This document shows positions 36,699 to 45,698 of a DNA stretch of 64,000 nucleotides, piece by piece. A program made the translations under genes and the position numbers. The notes under the pieces were generated by a model. It had not been told where the DNA came from. It was given only the letters and a program-made list of their open reading frames with translations, and ran no database searches. The DNA lies in contig NC_067205.1 of NCBI RefSeq assembly GCF_026262505.1, forward strand, positions 8,804,001 through 8,868,000, written 5' to 3'. Position 1 is the stretch's first letter, and every line of letters starts with the position of its first letter. The DNA comes from Trichomonas vaginalis G3 (Eukaryota > Parabasalia > Trichomonadida > Trichomonadidae).

Positions 36699-37933
36699 AT
36701 GTACAGAATAGATGTTTCAGATTTTTATGACTTCCAAGCCTTCAGAAATATGTGTCCATTTAGAGACTATAACAAAGCAGTCGAGAATTTGAAACGTTTA
36801 GTCATTTATGTCGACTCTGCCCCAGAATGTTATGTCATGAAAGAATGGGATGTTGTCTTTAACAAACCTAAAGCGACAATAGTTTCAGAACAAGAATGTA
36901 GACAGAAACTTAAGAAAATAAAAGTTGTACAAGTTGGAATGAAGATGTTAGATGCTTGGGATATCTTATTGTCAAAGTTAGAAGATTTTTCAGTTCGAGG
37001 TATAAAGTTCTATACACCTTCTCCAAACTTCTATTCTATCTTCACTGGATATAAATACGAACAAGTAGAATGGAAAGAAAATATTATAGAAGCTTGGTTA
37101 GACCATGTCAAAGAAATTATATGCAATGGAAACGAAAAGGTTTATGAGTATATCTTATGTTGGTTTGCAAACATCTTACAACATCCAAGTGCTAAAAATG
37201 AAACTGCTCTCATTATAATTGGAAAACAAGGAACAGGTAAGAATACTTTCTTTACAGATATTTTGTGCAAACTATTAGAAGGTTATTCGAACCCTAATAT
37301 GACAAACTTAGAAAACATCTGTGGCAAGTTTAACTCCTCAATTGAGAATATGAAACTTATAGTTTGCAATGAACTTCAAAGTATAGATACAACAAAAGTT
37401 TTAAACTCAGATGCTTTGAAGAGTCTTATAACAGATAAAGTTGGAGTTGTTGAAAGAAAGTATAAAGACTCAAGAGTTTGTGAGAATGTTGCAAACTTCA
37501 TTATGGTTTCAAACAATACTGTTCCGATGAAGTTAGAAAGTTCTGACAGAAGATATGTAGTTGTCAGAACGTCAGATTCTCATATGCAAGATACAGAATA
37601 TTTTGACGACTTAGCAGAAACTTTGACATCTGACTTTTACAACCACTTGTTCTCATATTTCATGACATTAGATATTTCTAAGTTCAATCCAAGACAAATT
37701 CCACATACCGAAGAAAGACAACATTGTTAGAAGCAAACAAGAGTGTATATGAACTGTTTATAGATGAGACTAACTTTGAGTGTTTAGATGAAAGGTCATT
37801 GTACGATTCGTATAAACAATATTGTCAAGAATATGGTTATATGGCAGCGTCTAAACGAACATTCTTGGCAAATGTCAAAAGTCTTTTAGATGTTCAGAAC
37901 GGCGTATATACAAAGAAAAATTTTTATGAGTAA
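36699..37933 (+). pseudogene. Superfamily 3 helicase (D5-like), copy A (broken)
   Basis: Counterpart of 15942-17176 with the same Walker A GKQGTGKN and following motifs. It has about one break. The N-terminal region is best seen here: it starts MYRIDVSDFYDFQAFRNM and has about 150 residues before the ATPase core, with no recognised primase motif. Confidence 0.8.
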
Positions 37934-37969
37934 ATTTTAAAAAAAATATTTTTTTATCCGATAGAAAAG

Positions 37970-38391
37970 ATGACGAAATATATTTCAGTCAACAAATATA
38001 TGTCAGGACTTAAAGAAGAACTAGACCCATTCGCTTATTTGAATGTTTACTTCTACCATTTTGAAAAGTCTTCATTCAGCAAAGTTTGGAACATCGAACC
38101 AGTTAAGTTTGCTATTGTGACTAAAAATGGTGCGAAATTTGAAGACTTAGACATAGAAGGTTTGTTAGCAGTCAAAGAAAGTTTTGACAGAAGGTTCTCA
38201 AAACCTTAAAGAAGGCAAAGCATACAAACTTGTTATACCTTATGAACCAAAGAAAGCAGACGACTATGAATATTATGAGTCTAAGATAGTTGAAGTTCAA
38301 GGTAAATTGGGTAAAAAGATTTTAGAGTCTAAGCCAGTGTTTTACTCCTAAAGAGGAAGAGAACATTGACATTGACCCAGAAATGTTCTAA
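37970..38391 (+). pseudogene. Unknown small protein behind the helicase, copy A (broken)
   Basis: Counterpart of 17212-17631, with about two breaks. Same 36-bp spacing to the helicase. Confidence 0.65.
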
Positions 38392-38407
38392 AAATAAAAT
38401 TTTATTT

Positions 38408-38884
38408 TTACATGTCAAATTTTTTTTCTCTGGAACTGGTTCAGGTTCTTTTTTTCTTCTTCTACTTCTTTTCTTTCTTCTCTTCTACTTTTTTCTCTTT
38501 CTTTTCTTCTTCTTCTTCTTCTTCTCTGGTGGAGTTATGTCAAACTTCTCAGAACCATATTTTTGTAAAAGGTCTTTGTCCTTTAATAGCTCTTCTATTC
38601 TGTTTTCTATTTCATCTTCAAGAACAGCGCATGTGTCTTTTTGCATTCTAAGAACTTTTGTTGGACTTCATCTTTCAATCGGTGTCATCTCTGTCAACAA
38701 GTCTGTCATTGACAAATTTTAAGACTGCTCTGCTTAATGTTTTATGGTTCTTGTCATATTCCCAGAAACAGAACTTTAGAACAAATTCACCTTTCTTGTT
38801 TACACTATGTAAGATTTTATGGTCGACAGATGTTTTGCTGTCAAAAAGCTTGTCTCGAATATAGATAGCGAAATCGCTAGACAT
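38408..38884 (-). pseudogene. Unknown protein with K/E-rich tail, copy A (broken)
   Basis: Counterpart of 17648-18097, with about three breaks. The K/E-rich tail also differs in length, as expected for a repetitive stretch. Confidence 0.6.
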
Positions 38885-38929
38885 TTTCTAAAAGATAAAA
38901 ATTTAATTTTTCTAAAAATATGTTAGAAA

Positions 38930-39788
38930 AAAATTTGCTGACATTGACAAGAAATTTGAGAATGTTTTAAACAAGAACAAGAGGAAGTTAGAAAATGCTC
39001 AGATAAAGCCTATACATGACAAGTTCTTATTTGCTCAGAATGGTATAACAGGTCTAATTGCACCACCTGGGTCGGGGTAACTTTCACTTATCTTAAAATG
39101 GCTGCACAACAACAAGAACTAGATGAGAAGAACCCATTCTATGAGTTAGTTGTTATTTGTTCGACTTCTGGTCAATTTGACCAAACCGTCAATTCGTTCA
39201 AAGATATTATAAAGAAGTCTAAGTTAGTATGTATAAAGGATACTGAGTTGTTAGATTGGATAAAGAAGTACCAAAGAAGAGTTTTGAAGTATAATGCTAT
39301 AAATGAGTATAAAACGAAGTTTAAAGACCCAAATGAGGAAATGCAGAGAATATTAGAGAAGAAACACTTCAGAAACAAACAGAAAGAGATAGAATACATT
39401 TCGAAGAAATTGCAATCTTACGATTGGAAAACGTACCTCATAGATGTCTTCTTATCTTAGATGACTTTGCTTCTCATCCTTTGTTAAAGAACAGAGAACA
39501 AGATATGTGTCGAATTCTTAAGAAGCTCAGACACTTTAACATCTCAGTCGTAATATGTGTACAGACAGCAAAGAGTTTAAGTAAGGATGTTAAAAGAATA
39601 CTTACTGACATTATACTTTTCCCCGGATTGTCCGAAGACGATTTCATGGAACTTATGAAAGAGTCCATGGCAGGTAAGTTTGACAGACATGAACTATGGA
39701 GAAGTACAAAGTCATACAAGACCCTCATACTTCTTTCAGAATTCATATCTACGCAAACAAAGTTCAAATTGTAAAAAGTCAAGCTTGA
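38930..39788 (+). pseudogene. Packaging ATPase, copy A (broken)
   Basis: Counterpart of 18134-19009, with about three breaks. It ends in the same GTCAAGCTTGAAAAAT border, here followed directly by the end of a KilA-N gene. Confidence 0.75.
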
Positions 39789-40160
39789 AAAATAAATGGT
39801 TCATTTACTCTGCTTGTTTGAAGTTGTCAAAATACTCTGTTATTTTTTTCACGATTTTCATAGAGTTTTAGGCTAGACCGATAAAATCCGGTCTAGAGAA
39901 ATTTCACGATTTTCATACGGAATCTCTTCTCTCGGTTCTCCGAGGGAAGCAAGCATATGAGGAAATTCATGAAATTTCATACGGAATTCAGCAAAAATAA
40001 TGTTTATGTTAGAATGTTAGATCTAACATGTTTTCTAACATGTTTTCTAACATGGTCTAAAACATACAAAATTCATGAAATTTCATACGGAATTCAATAA
40101 AAATAATGTTTATGTTAGAATGTTAGATCTAACATGTTTTCTAACATGTTTTCTAACATA
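39789..40160. repeat. KilA-N remnants, hairpin and AGATCT palindromes (A)
   Basis: 39789-39848 is the end of a KilA-N gene (minus strand), related to 19603-19660. It passes into the ATTTTCATAGAGTTTT repeat with a hairpin CTAGACCG/CGGTCTAG at 39874-39897. Another KilA-N fragment with a hairpin follows at 39905-39970. Two AGATCT palindrome units follow (39990-40060 and 40100-40160), in the same orientation as at 22398-22566. No complete gene. Confidence 0.7.
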
Positions 40161-40165
40161 ACTAT

Positions 40166-41105
40166 TTACAAGCGTTTTACATGGTATATGTTGCGATGGT
40201 TCATGACTCTAAACAATTTTCGTAGCTTCTATTTCTTCTGTCAGTATGTCAAAAGTTTTAACGATACCGAAAGTTTCTTTATACTTCTTCTTGACGTCAG
40301 ATAGAAGGAAATCGTCAGCAGTTGGATAGTTTTTGTTCAGAAATTCTAACATGTTCATTTTATCTTCTGCTGGTTTTTCTGCTTCTTTTTTAAATCTGCA
40401 TAGTCGTTTCGCATACGTTCTATCTCTTTGACGGAGTAGTTATATTTCCTCATTGCTGCTTTACATTTTGAACATTGCGGGTTCATTTTTGCGTTATATT
40501 CTGAAACCTTACCTGCTAAACAACCAAGGCGTCAATGGTTTTCTTCATCTCGAACATAGCGGGTCTTATTTGTTCGTTCCATACCTTACCCCTACTATCT
40601 TTATCTCTTATTTCCCAAACACATTTTGCAACTAATGAAACAAAGTTGTCGTAGGTCTTAAATTCTTCGGATTTGTAAAGGTCAGAGATGTTCTTATATA
40701 CCATGTCGCAATCTTTGTCCATAACCTTATGGTTGCAATGAAAACCAAGGAATTCATAATTTACCTTTCGTATGAACTTCTTTATTTCTACTGAGTCAGT
40801 TGCTTTGACTTCTATTTCGTCAAATTCGGGAATGGTTAGTTTTTGTTGTTGGATTTCAGGCAATTTGGTAAATGGTCAATAATGTCCTGCATTTCATAAA
40901 GATACTGTTCATTTGTTTCATCTTTCGCACTACAGTCTAAATTACTTGTTAAAAGTTCTTGCTTTATCTTCTGGATTTTTGTTTCGAAAGTATATGAAGA
41001 AGGAATGAAGTTTTTCATCTCTACTAACATAGATGTTGGATTCATAACTAGCGAGTTTGGTGCTGTAGTTGTTTGAATTGTTGTTGTGCCGATTGTTGAA
41101 ATCAT
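40166..41105 (-). pseudogene. Unknown 313-residue-type protein, copy A (broken)
   Basis: Counterpart of 22573-23514, with about three breaks. As in B it is bracketed by AGATCT palindrome blocks in opposite orientation (39990-40160 and 41180-41360). Confidence 0.65.
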
Positions 41106-41424
41106 GTCTTTTATACAAAATAAAAAAAATAAATAAAATAAAATAAAACTAATTTTATTTTTTATTTCGGGAAAATTCATGAAAATTCAAGAGTTTTAGA
41201 CCATGTTAGAAAACGTGTTAGAAAACATGTTAGATCTAACATTCTAACATAAATTATATTTTTGGTGTAAATTTCATGAAAATTCAAGAGTTTTAGACCA
41301 TGTTAGAAAACGTGTTAGAAAACATGTTAGATCTAACATTCTAACATAAACATTATTTTTGCTGAATTCAGCAACAAAATTCAAATTGTAAAAAGTCAAG
41401 CTTGAAAAATGTAAGTGTTTAGTC
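41106..41424. repeat. AGATCT palindromes and a copy of the ATPase end (A)
   Basis: Two palindrome units in reverse orientation (41187-41262 and 41290-41355), followed by a short copy of the ATPase gene end, with GTCAAGCTTGAAAAAT at 41391. It then leads into the next gene. The ATPase end sitting here as well as at 39778 points to exchange at this border. Confidence 0.7.
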
Positions 41425-41604
41425 TTAGTAAGATGGTAGCTTCTTAAAGCAAATACCATTGCTGAGTTTTATGTACGTGAAGAGAAGTACAATGAATTCA
41501 ATTACGAGTACAATTGCAATGACAACTAAGGCAACTATTTTTGTCTTTTGCCAGCAAGGGTACTTCTTCTCTTCCAATGGTTCGGCAGAACTATACTCAC
41601 TCAT
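41425..41604 (-). CDS. 59-residue single-pass membrane protein (A)
   Basis: It starts MSEYSSAEPLEEKKYPCW, then a long hydrophobic helix IVALVVIAIVLVIEFIVLLF, then a short basic tail. It looks whole. Only A carries it. Divergent from 41648, with 43 bp between the starts. Role unknown. Confidence 0.55.
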   Translation of the reverse strand: MSEYSSAEPLEEKKYPCWQKTKIVALVVIAIVLVIEFIVLLFTYIKLSNGICFKKLPSY

Positions 41605-41647
41605 GAGAAATGCCAAAACGGTTTAATAGAAAAAGTGTTATTTTTTC

Positions 41648-41842
41648 ATGTCCGAAGACTCGAAGGTGCAACACTTCCAAAATACCGACGAACTCAGAAG
41701 AGCAGCATGGCAGTATGTTCTTGACAACTTCTTTGAGTTCTCCAGGCACACCTTGGAAAATGCTGAAGAACTCCGACACAGAGAATTTGGAGAAATTGCA
41801 CTCCAATACTACATTGACAAACAAAGGGTAAACAAAGGGTAA
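41648..41842 (+). CDS. Small helical protein, 64 residues (A)
   Basis: It starts MSEDSKVQHFQNTDELRRAAW and is entirely helix-like and charged. Its end lies in a 12-bp tandem repeat (AAACAAAGGGTA type, three copies to about 41855). Only in A. No family recognised. Confidence 0.5.
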   Translation: MSEDSKVQHFQNTDELRRAAWQYVLDNFFEFSRHTLENAEELRHREFGEIALQYYIDKQRVNKG

Positions 41843-41894
41843 ACAAAGGGTAAAATAAGACTAAAAACTTAAGGTTTAAAAAAGTGACATTTTT

Positions 41895-42095
41895 ATGAGC
41901 TCCGAGTCACCGAGAAAACTTGGTCAGATGTTAGCAGCTTACTTCCCTGAGGAGGATGGAAGCGTTACATACGTAAGGTTCAAAAACAACGAACCTGGAA
42001 TTGCGTACCAAATTCGCAATTACATGACCATGGAAGAGTACGAAAGGTTCCTACAAGAGAAACCAGCTCTAAACAACTCAGAAAAGAAAGAATAA
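41895..42095 (+). CDS. Small protein, 66 residues (A)
   Basis: It starts MSSESPRKLGQMLAAYFPEED and ends in a lysine-rich tail. It looks whole. GC-richer codon use, like its neighbours to 45087. No family recognised; it is convergent with the PQ-rich gene. Confidence 0.5.
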   Translation: MSSESPRKLGQMLAAYFPEEDGSVTYVRFKNNEPGIAYQIRNYMTMEEYERFLQEKPALNNSEKKE

Positions 42096-42123
42096 AAAGT
42101 TTAACTCGTAATTGTTTATTTTT

Positions 42124-42696
42124 TTACTTGTATGGGCAAGCTGCAAGAATGAAGTCGACTATCTCAGTCTTTGTCTTGACCAGTTGGACTGCTCTTGCGA
42201 GTACGTCTGTTTTGCGGTCTCCAGCTGGTGTCTGACCTTCGTAATTGCGCATGTTCTTGAGAGCTCCAGTTGTAAATGATTGTAGGATGAAGAGTCTCTC
42301 AGACTGCTTGAGGTAGTCTTCACGGTCACGAACCGAATCTGTGGTACGAGTCGAATCGGTCGATTTGAGGGAAGAGACTGAAAGCCTGTCGTCTTCCATA
42401 GGGGCTGTGGCATAATCTTTGCGTAAGCGGTTCAGACCTTCTTCGAACTCTTGGTCTCTCTTGGACTGAGATTGGAATTGCTGGGGTGGAGCTTGCTGGA
42501 ACATCCAAGGGTTGGGGAAGTAAGGCATAGGCTGAGGAGGGTAGTTCGGGAAGCCTTGTAGTGGAAATTGGTAGTAACCTTGAGGTGGAAATTGGTAGTA
42601 ATTTGGTGGAGGGACTTGCTGGAACTGAGGTGCAGGGGCTGGTGCTTTAGGTTCCTCTGGTTTGGGAATGGACTCGGTTGGTGGGACGTCGGACAT
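42124..42696 (-). CDS. PQ-rich protein with helical C-terminus (A)
   Basis: A 190-residue protein that looks whole. The first part MSDVPPTESIPKPEEPKAP is followed by a disordered P/Q/Y/F-rich stretch with YYQFPPQG repeats, then an S/T/R/D-rich linker and a C-terminal helical part (DVLARAVQLVKTKTEIVDF). B has a shorter relative (24070-24426) and a start-only relative (19028-19102). It is divergent from 43054 across the array. Function unknown. Confidence 0.6.
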   Translation of the reverse strand: MSDVPPTESIPKPEEPKAPAPAPQFQQVPPPNYYQFPPQGYYQFPLQGFPNYPPQPMPYFPNPWMFQQAPPQQFQSQSKRDQEFEEGLNRLRKDYATAPMEDDRLSVSSLKSTDSTRTTDSVRDREDYLKQSERLFILQSFTTGALKNMRNYEGQTPAGDRKTDVLARAVQLVKTKTEIVDFILAACPYK

Positions 42697-43053
42697 TCGT
42701 CTGTGGCTTAACCGTCGGACCACAACGATAAAAATCTCTGCTCCTAGCAGTACTGCTACTGACAGTAGCAGTACTTTTACTGACAGTAGCAGTACTTTTT
42801 CTGACAGTAGCAGTACTTTTTCTGACAGTAGCAGTACTTTTACTGACAGTAGCAGTACTTTATCGTCGAAAACCCTCTCAAATTTTCCTTTTTACTGCTC
42901 CTAGCAGTACTTTTACTGCTCCTAGCAGTACTGCTACTGACAGTAGCAGTACTTTTTCTGACAGTAGCAGTACTTTTTCTGACAGTAGCAGTACTTTTAC
43001 TGACAGTAGCAGTACTTTTACTGACAGTAGCAGTACTTTTTCTGACAGTAGCA
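42697..43053. repeat. Two-part 21-bp tandem array between divergent genes (A)
   Basis: Same design as 24427-24825: about six units (42740-42860), the spacer with TATCGTC and TCTCAAATTT, then about seven or eight units up to the ATG at 43054. Unit counts on the two sides differ from B (about 9 and 6), while the spacer is the same. Confidence 0.85.
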
Positions 43054-43419
43054 ATGGTCGAGGTCGAACCGACCGACGAGGCAATTTACCTAATTGAAAT
43101 TAACGAGCTTGTTAAAGACTTCCTCAGGCAGAATGTAAAAGGCAAGCTTGTTAACTGTTGGATAACGGGAAGGGCTGCCTTGAATCTCGAGACTTCGACT
43201 GGAATTCCAATTCAAATACCAGACGGGACAGCCTACGACGACATAAAGCAAGCAAAGAAAGAAGCTCTTCTCAAGTTCTTTGCCAAGCGTCCTTGGATAC
43301 TACTTCCAAACAGAGAGAACCCTTTCCCAAGAATGAGCCAAATTCTCAAGGGTCTCCTTCACTTCTCGGGTCAGCCGTTCTACATAACCTGTGAAGGCGA
43401 CATCCAACCAGTTCAGTAA
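43054..43419 (+). CDS. Unknown 121-residue protein, DEAIYLIE start (A)
   Basis: Nearly identical to 24826-25191 and whole. The ATG lies at the edge of the last array unit (GTAGCAATGG). It is followed by a TCACTT pair (43431-43441) that probably starts the next gene. Confidence 0.6.
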   Translation: MVEVEPTDEAIYLIEINELVKDFLRQNVKGKLVNCWITGRAALNLETSTGIPIQIPDGTAYDDIKQAKKEALLKFFAKRPWILLPNRENPFPRMSQILKGLLHFSGQPFYITCEGDIQPVQ

Positions 43420-43430
43420 ACATCTCATTT

Positions 43431-43441
43431 TCACTTCACTT
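43431..43441 (+). promoter_or_regulatory. Double initiator TCACTTCACTT
   Basis: Two overlapping TCA-Y-W initiators about 10 bp before the ATG at 43447. Supports that start and a monocistronic transcript. A single TCATTT at 44372-44377 has the same role before 44383. Confidence 0.45.
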
Positions 43442-43446
43442 TTTTT

Positions 43447-43743
43447 ATGTTTTTACTCACACTCGTACTCAACAGGTTTGTGTACAACTATTTCAACTGT
43501 GAACCTTGTATTGACCGGTCTTCCTGTAAATGCAAGTTTGGTCAATACACAGTTTATGGTGGCAAGAAGGACAGTGGGGAATGTTATTCTGACATCTGTT
43601 GTTGCGCTCGAGAGAGATTTGAAATTTCAGAGCCACCTCCCCCAAGAACTCCAACACCAACACTCAAGTTACCAGAGTCTCATGTGAAGAAGAAGCCTTC
43701 TGGTAAGTTTCTTATAGCCATATACATGGCACGCTTTGAGTAA
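43447..43743 (+). CDS. Cysteine-rich 98-residue protein (A)
   Basis: It has about nine cysteines between residues 18 and 53 (CEPC, SSCKC, GECYSDICCC), then a proline-rich linker (EPPPPRTPTPTLK) and a hydrophobic end (KFLIAIYMARF). The N-terminus MFLLTLVLNRFVYNYF could be a short signal or anchor. The look is that of a small disulfide- or metal-stabilised protein; no family recognised. Only in A. Confidence 0.5.
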   Translation: MFLLTLVLNRFVYNYFNCEPCIDRSSCKCKFGQYTVYGGKKDSGECYSDICCCARERFEISEPPPPRTPTPTLKLPESHVKKKPSGKFLIAIYMARFE

Positions 43744-43765
43744 AAACATTTTTTTCATTTTTTGA

Positions 43766-44350
43766 ATGAAGCAAGTTAAATTCGTCCCACACCAAACTCA
43801 ATGGACCGATGAAGAGTTTCAAGCCATGCTTGAAGACGTTGAGAACGACATAGACGGCGAACTTGAAGGAGCTCAAACCACAATTGCAACCAAAATTGCA
43901 CAAGTCAAGGAACAGATAGCTCCACTTAAAGCTACCAAAGCTACTCTTGACCTCATGGATACTTACCGTTTAGAAGTAAAGAGTGGAATAAGACAATTAA
44001 AATTAAAACTTCTAAACTACGAAGCTATACTCCAAAAGTTAGCAGAAATGAGAAGACTTTACCAGAGCTACTTACATGTAAGGGACTTACCTTCAAGCAG
44101 TCCGACCAAAGATGAATTTTCTGACATTGTCCCAATTTTGTCCGAAAGTCAGCTCAGATGTTTCGAACTGCTCCCAACATATCCAGAATATGAACGTTTG
44201 CCTGAACTCTTCCGCAATCTCAAAAAACGTTTTTTGGTTCTCATGTTCGAAACTTTTATCGGAAGAGACAACAAACGTTCAGAAGAAGAACAAGATATTA
44301 TTTTAAACTTGTTGTATGACTTAACCGTCATAACAAGCTTTTTGAAGTAA
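43766..44350 (+). CDS. Coiled-coil protein, 194 residues (A)
   Basis: It looks whole. It starts MKQVKFVPHQTQWTDEEF. A helical region follows with a coiled coil at about residues 30-115 (LEGAQTTIATKIAQVKEQI, then LKLKLLNYEAILQKLAEM), and then a second helical part. No catalytic motif. Only in A, in the GC-richer accessory island. Confidence 0.5.
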   Translation: MKQVKFVPHQTQWTDEEFQAMLEDVENDIDGELEGAQTTIATKIAQVKEQIAPLKATKATLDLMDTYRLEVKSGIRQLKLKLLNYEAILQKLAEMRRLYQSYLHVRDLPSSSPTKDEFSDIVPILSESQLRCFELLPTYPEYERLPELFRNLKKRFLVLMFETFIGRDNKRSEEEQDIILNLLYDLTVITSFLK

Positions 44351-44382
44351 AACCGTCATTCTCAAACCACTTCATTTTTTCG

Positions 44383-45087
44383 ATGTCCGAACAAGCACCG
44401 AAGCCGAACACAATAGCAGATGTCCTTTCAAGGTTGCCAGACAAGCGCCCAGTTCAAATTCAAATTATGCATTTGAAAGCTCATCTGACAAACACCGTTA
44501 AGACTCTCCAAAGTAGTCTTATGGAAGAGATGAAGGGACTTAAAGGTGAGTTCCTCATGAACCAAGCTTCCAATGAGAAATGCCTGAATGATTTGACGGA
44601 AACCTTGCGCATTTACGCGAGAGAGAACCGAGACCTTGCCAGACTCATCTACCGTTTCTTCGAAGAGATAGACGCCATCTGGAAGGTACTCGGAAAGGAC
44701 AGAACATGCAACACCGTAATTCGTGAACACAGAATTGAAGAAGGAATTGTCGAGGAAGAAGAGAAACACGAAGAAGAGAAACACGAAGAAGAGGAAGAAG
44801 AGAAACACGAAGAAGAGGAAGTTTGGGCAACCCTTGTTGCCGATGACACTTACGAAATTTCCCAACCCTACCCATACCAAATCCGCAACAGGGAGACCGG
44901 CAAGGTTCTTACCCCAGTCCTCAACAACTTGGGACACTTGAACCTTAACCTTCGGAATCGCGGTTCAATTTCCATGGGCAAGCTTGTCGCAATTCAATGG
45001 GTTCCAAATCCAGGCAAGAAGACGAAGGTCAGACACATTGACGGTGACAAGCTCAACAACCGTAAGGAGAACCTCGAGTGGTTCTAA
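44383..45087 (+). CDS. Coiled-coil protein with NUMOD4/HNH-like C-terminus (A)
   Basis: A 234-residue protein that looks whole. The helical N-terminal 115 residues are followed by an acidic EEEKHEEE repeat at about 125-145, then a NUMOD4-like segment (DTYEISQPYPYQIRNRETGKVL), and an HNH-type end KLVAIQWVPNPGKK, then VRHIDGDKLNNRKENLEWF. The C-terminal 90 residues resemble the HNH protein at 26256-26840. The helical part is not present there. It could be a DNA-binding or nicking protein derived from a homing endonuclease. Confidence 0.65.
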   Translation: MSEQAPKPNTIADVLSRLPDKRPVQIQIMHLKAHLTNTVKTLQSSLMEEMKGLKGEFLMNQASNEKCLNDLTETLRIYARENRDLARLIYRFFEEIDAIWKVLGKDRTCNTVIREHRIEEGIVEEEEKHEEEKHEEEEEEKHEEEEVWATLVADDTYEISQPYPYQIRNRETGKVLTPVLNNLGHLNLNLRNRGSISMGKLVAIQWVPNPGKKTKVRHIDGDKLNNRKENLEWF

Positions 45088-45136
45088 GAGTAAAAAAATT
45101 TTATTTTAGGGGGAAACCCCAAGTAAATTTAGGTGT

Positions 45137-45400
45137 TTATTTGGATAAGTATGTGAAATTAAGGTCAATTTGCAAAATTAGTTCCCGACCTTTGAATTGG
45201 ACTCTTTCGTCATCCCAGTTGCGTAGGAGGTCGTCCCAGAGGAGTTGGTAGATTTGCCAATCCAAGGACGATTTGTCCTCCCAGGCATTGAGGATGTACT
45301 GCTCGTAGAGTCTCATGACCTCTCCCTTGCACCAGACACCCTCTTCCTTGGAACGTAAGGCTTCTTCGAAGTGCTCGAATGCGATTGGCTGCTTGACCAT
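45137..45400 (-). CDS. Small protein, 87 residues (A)
   Basis: It starts MVKQPIAFEHFEEALRSK and is rich in W (NAWEDKSSLDWQIYQLLWDD), helical. The start is the first ATG in frame, 30 bp from the divergent start at 45431. No family recognised. Confidence 0.5.
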   Translation of the reverse strand: MVKQPIAFEHFEEALRSKEEGVWCKGEVMRLYEQYILNAWEDKSSLDWQIYQLLWDDLLRNWDDERVQFKGRELILQIDLNFTYLSK

Positions 45401-45430
45401 CCGAAATGACACTTTTTGTACGTTTGGTCA

Positions 45431-45676
45431 ATGTTCGTGTCTCGTGCCATAGTCGACGAAAATACAGACAAACAGGTTATATATGAGTTTGAGACCAAGA
45501 ATGGTGTAACTCGACCTGTCCGATTCAAAGACTCCGAGGGCGACCATGAAATTAAACGGAAATTACCTAGGAAGGAATATAAAATGGACTGGTTGCCACC
45601 ACCTCCACCTCCACCACCTTTACCTGTTCCTCAAGTAAATAAGCCTTTCCCGTTCCCAAGAATTCCCACATTTTAA
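45431..45676 (+). CDS. Small proline-rich protein, 81 residues (A)
   Basis: It starts MFVSRAIVDENTDKQV and has a beta-like first half, then a run of eight prolines and PVPQVNKPFPFPRIPTF at the end. It is divergent from 45137-45400 and convergent with the polymerase gene. Unknown role; the end could bind SH3/WW-type partners. Confidence 0.5.
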   Translation: MFVSRAIVDENTDKQVIYEFETKNGVTRPVRFKDSEGDHEIKRKLPRKEYKMDWLPPPPPPPPLPVPQVNKPFPFPRIPTF

Positions 45677-45698
45677 TTCAAATTCGAATAAAAATTTT

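Noticed and set aside
45137-45412. Longer start of the small W-rich gene using GTG
   Set aside because: Trichomonad genes start with ATG; the ATG at 45400 is preferred and leaves 30 bp to the divergent gene.
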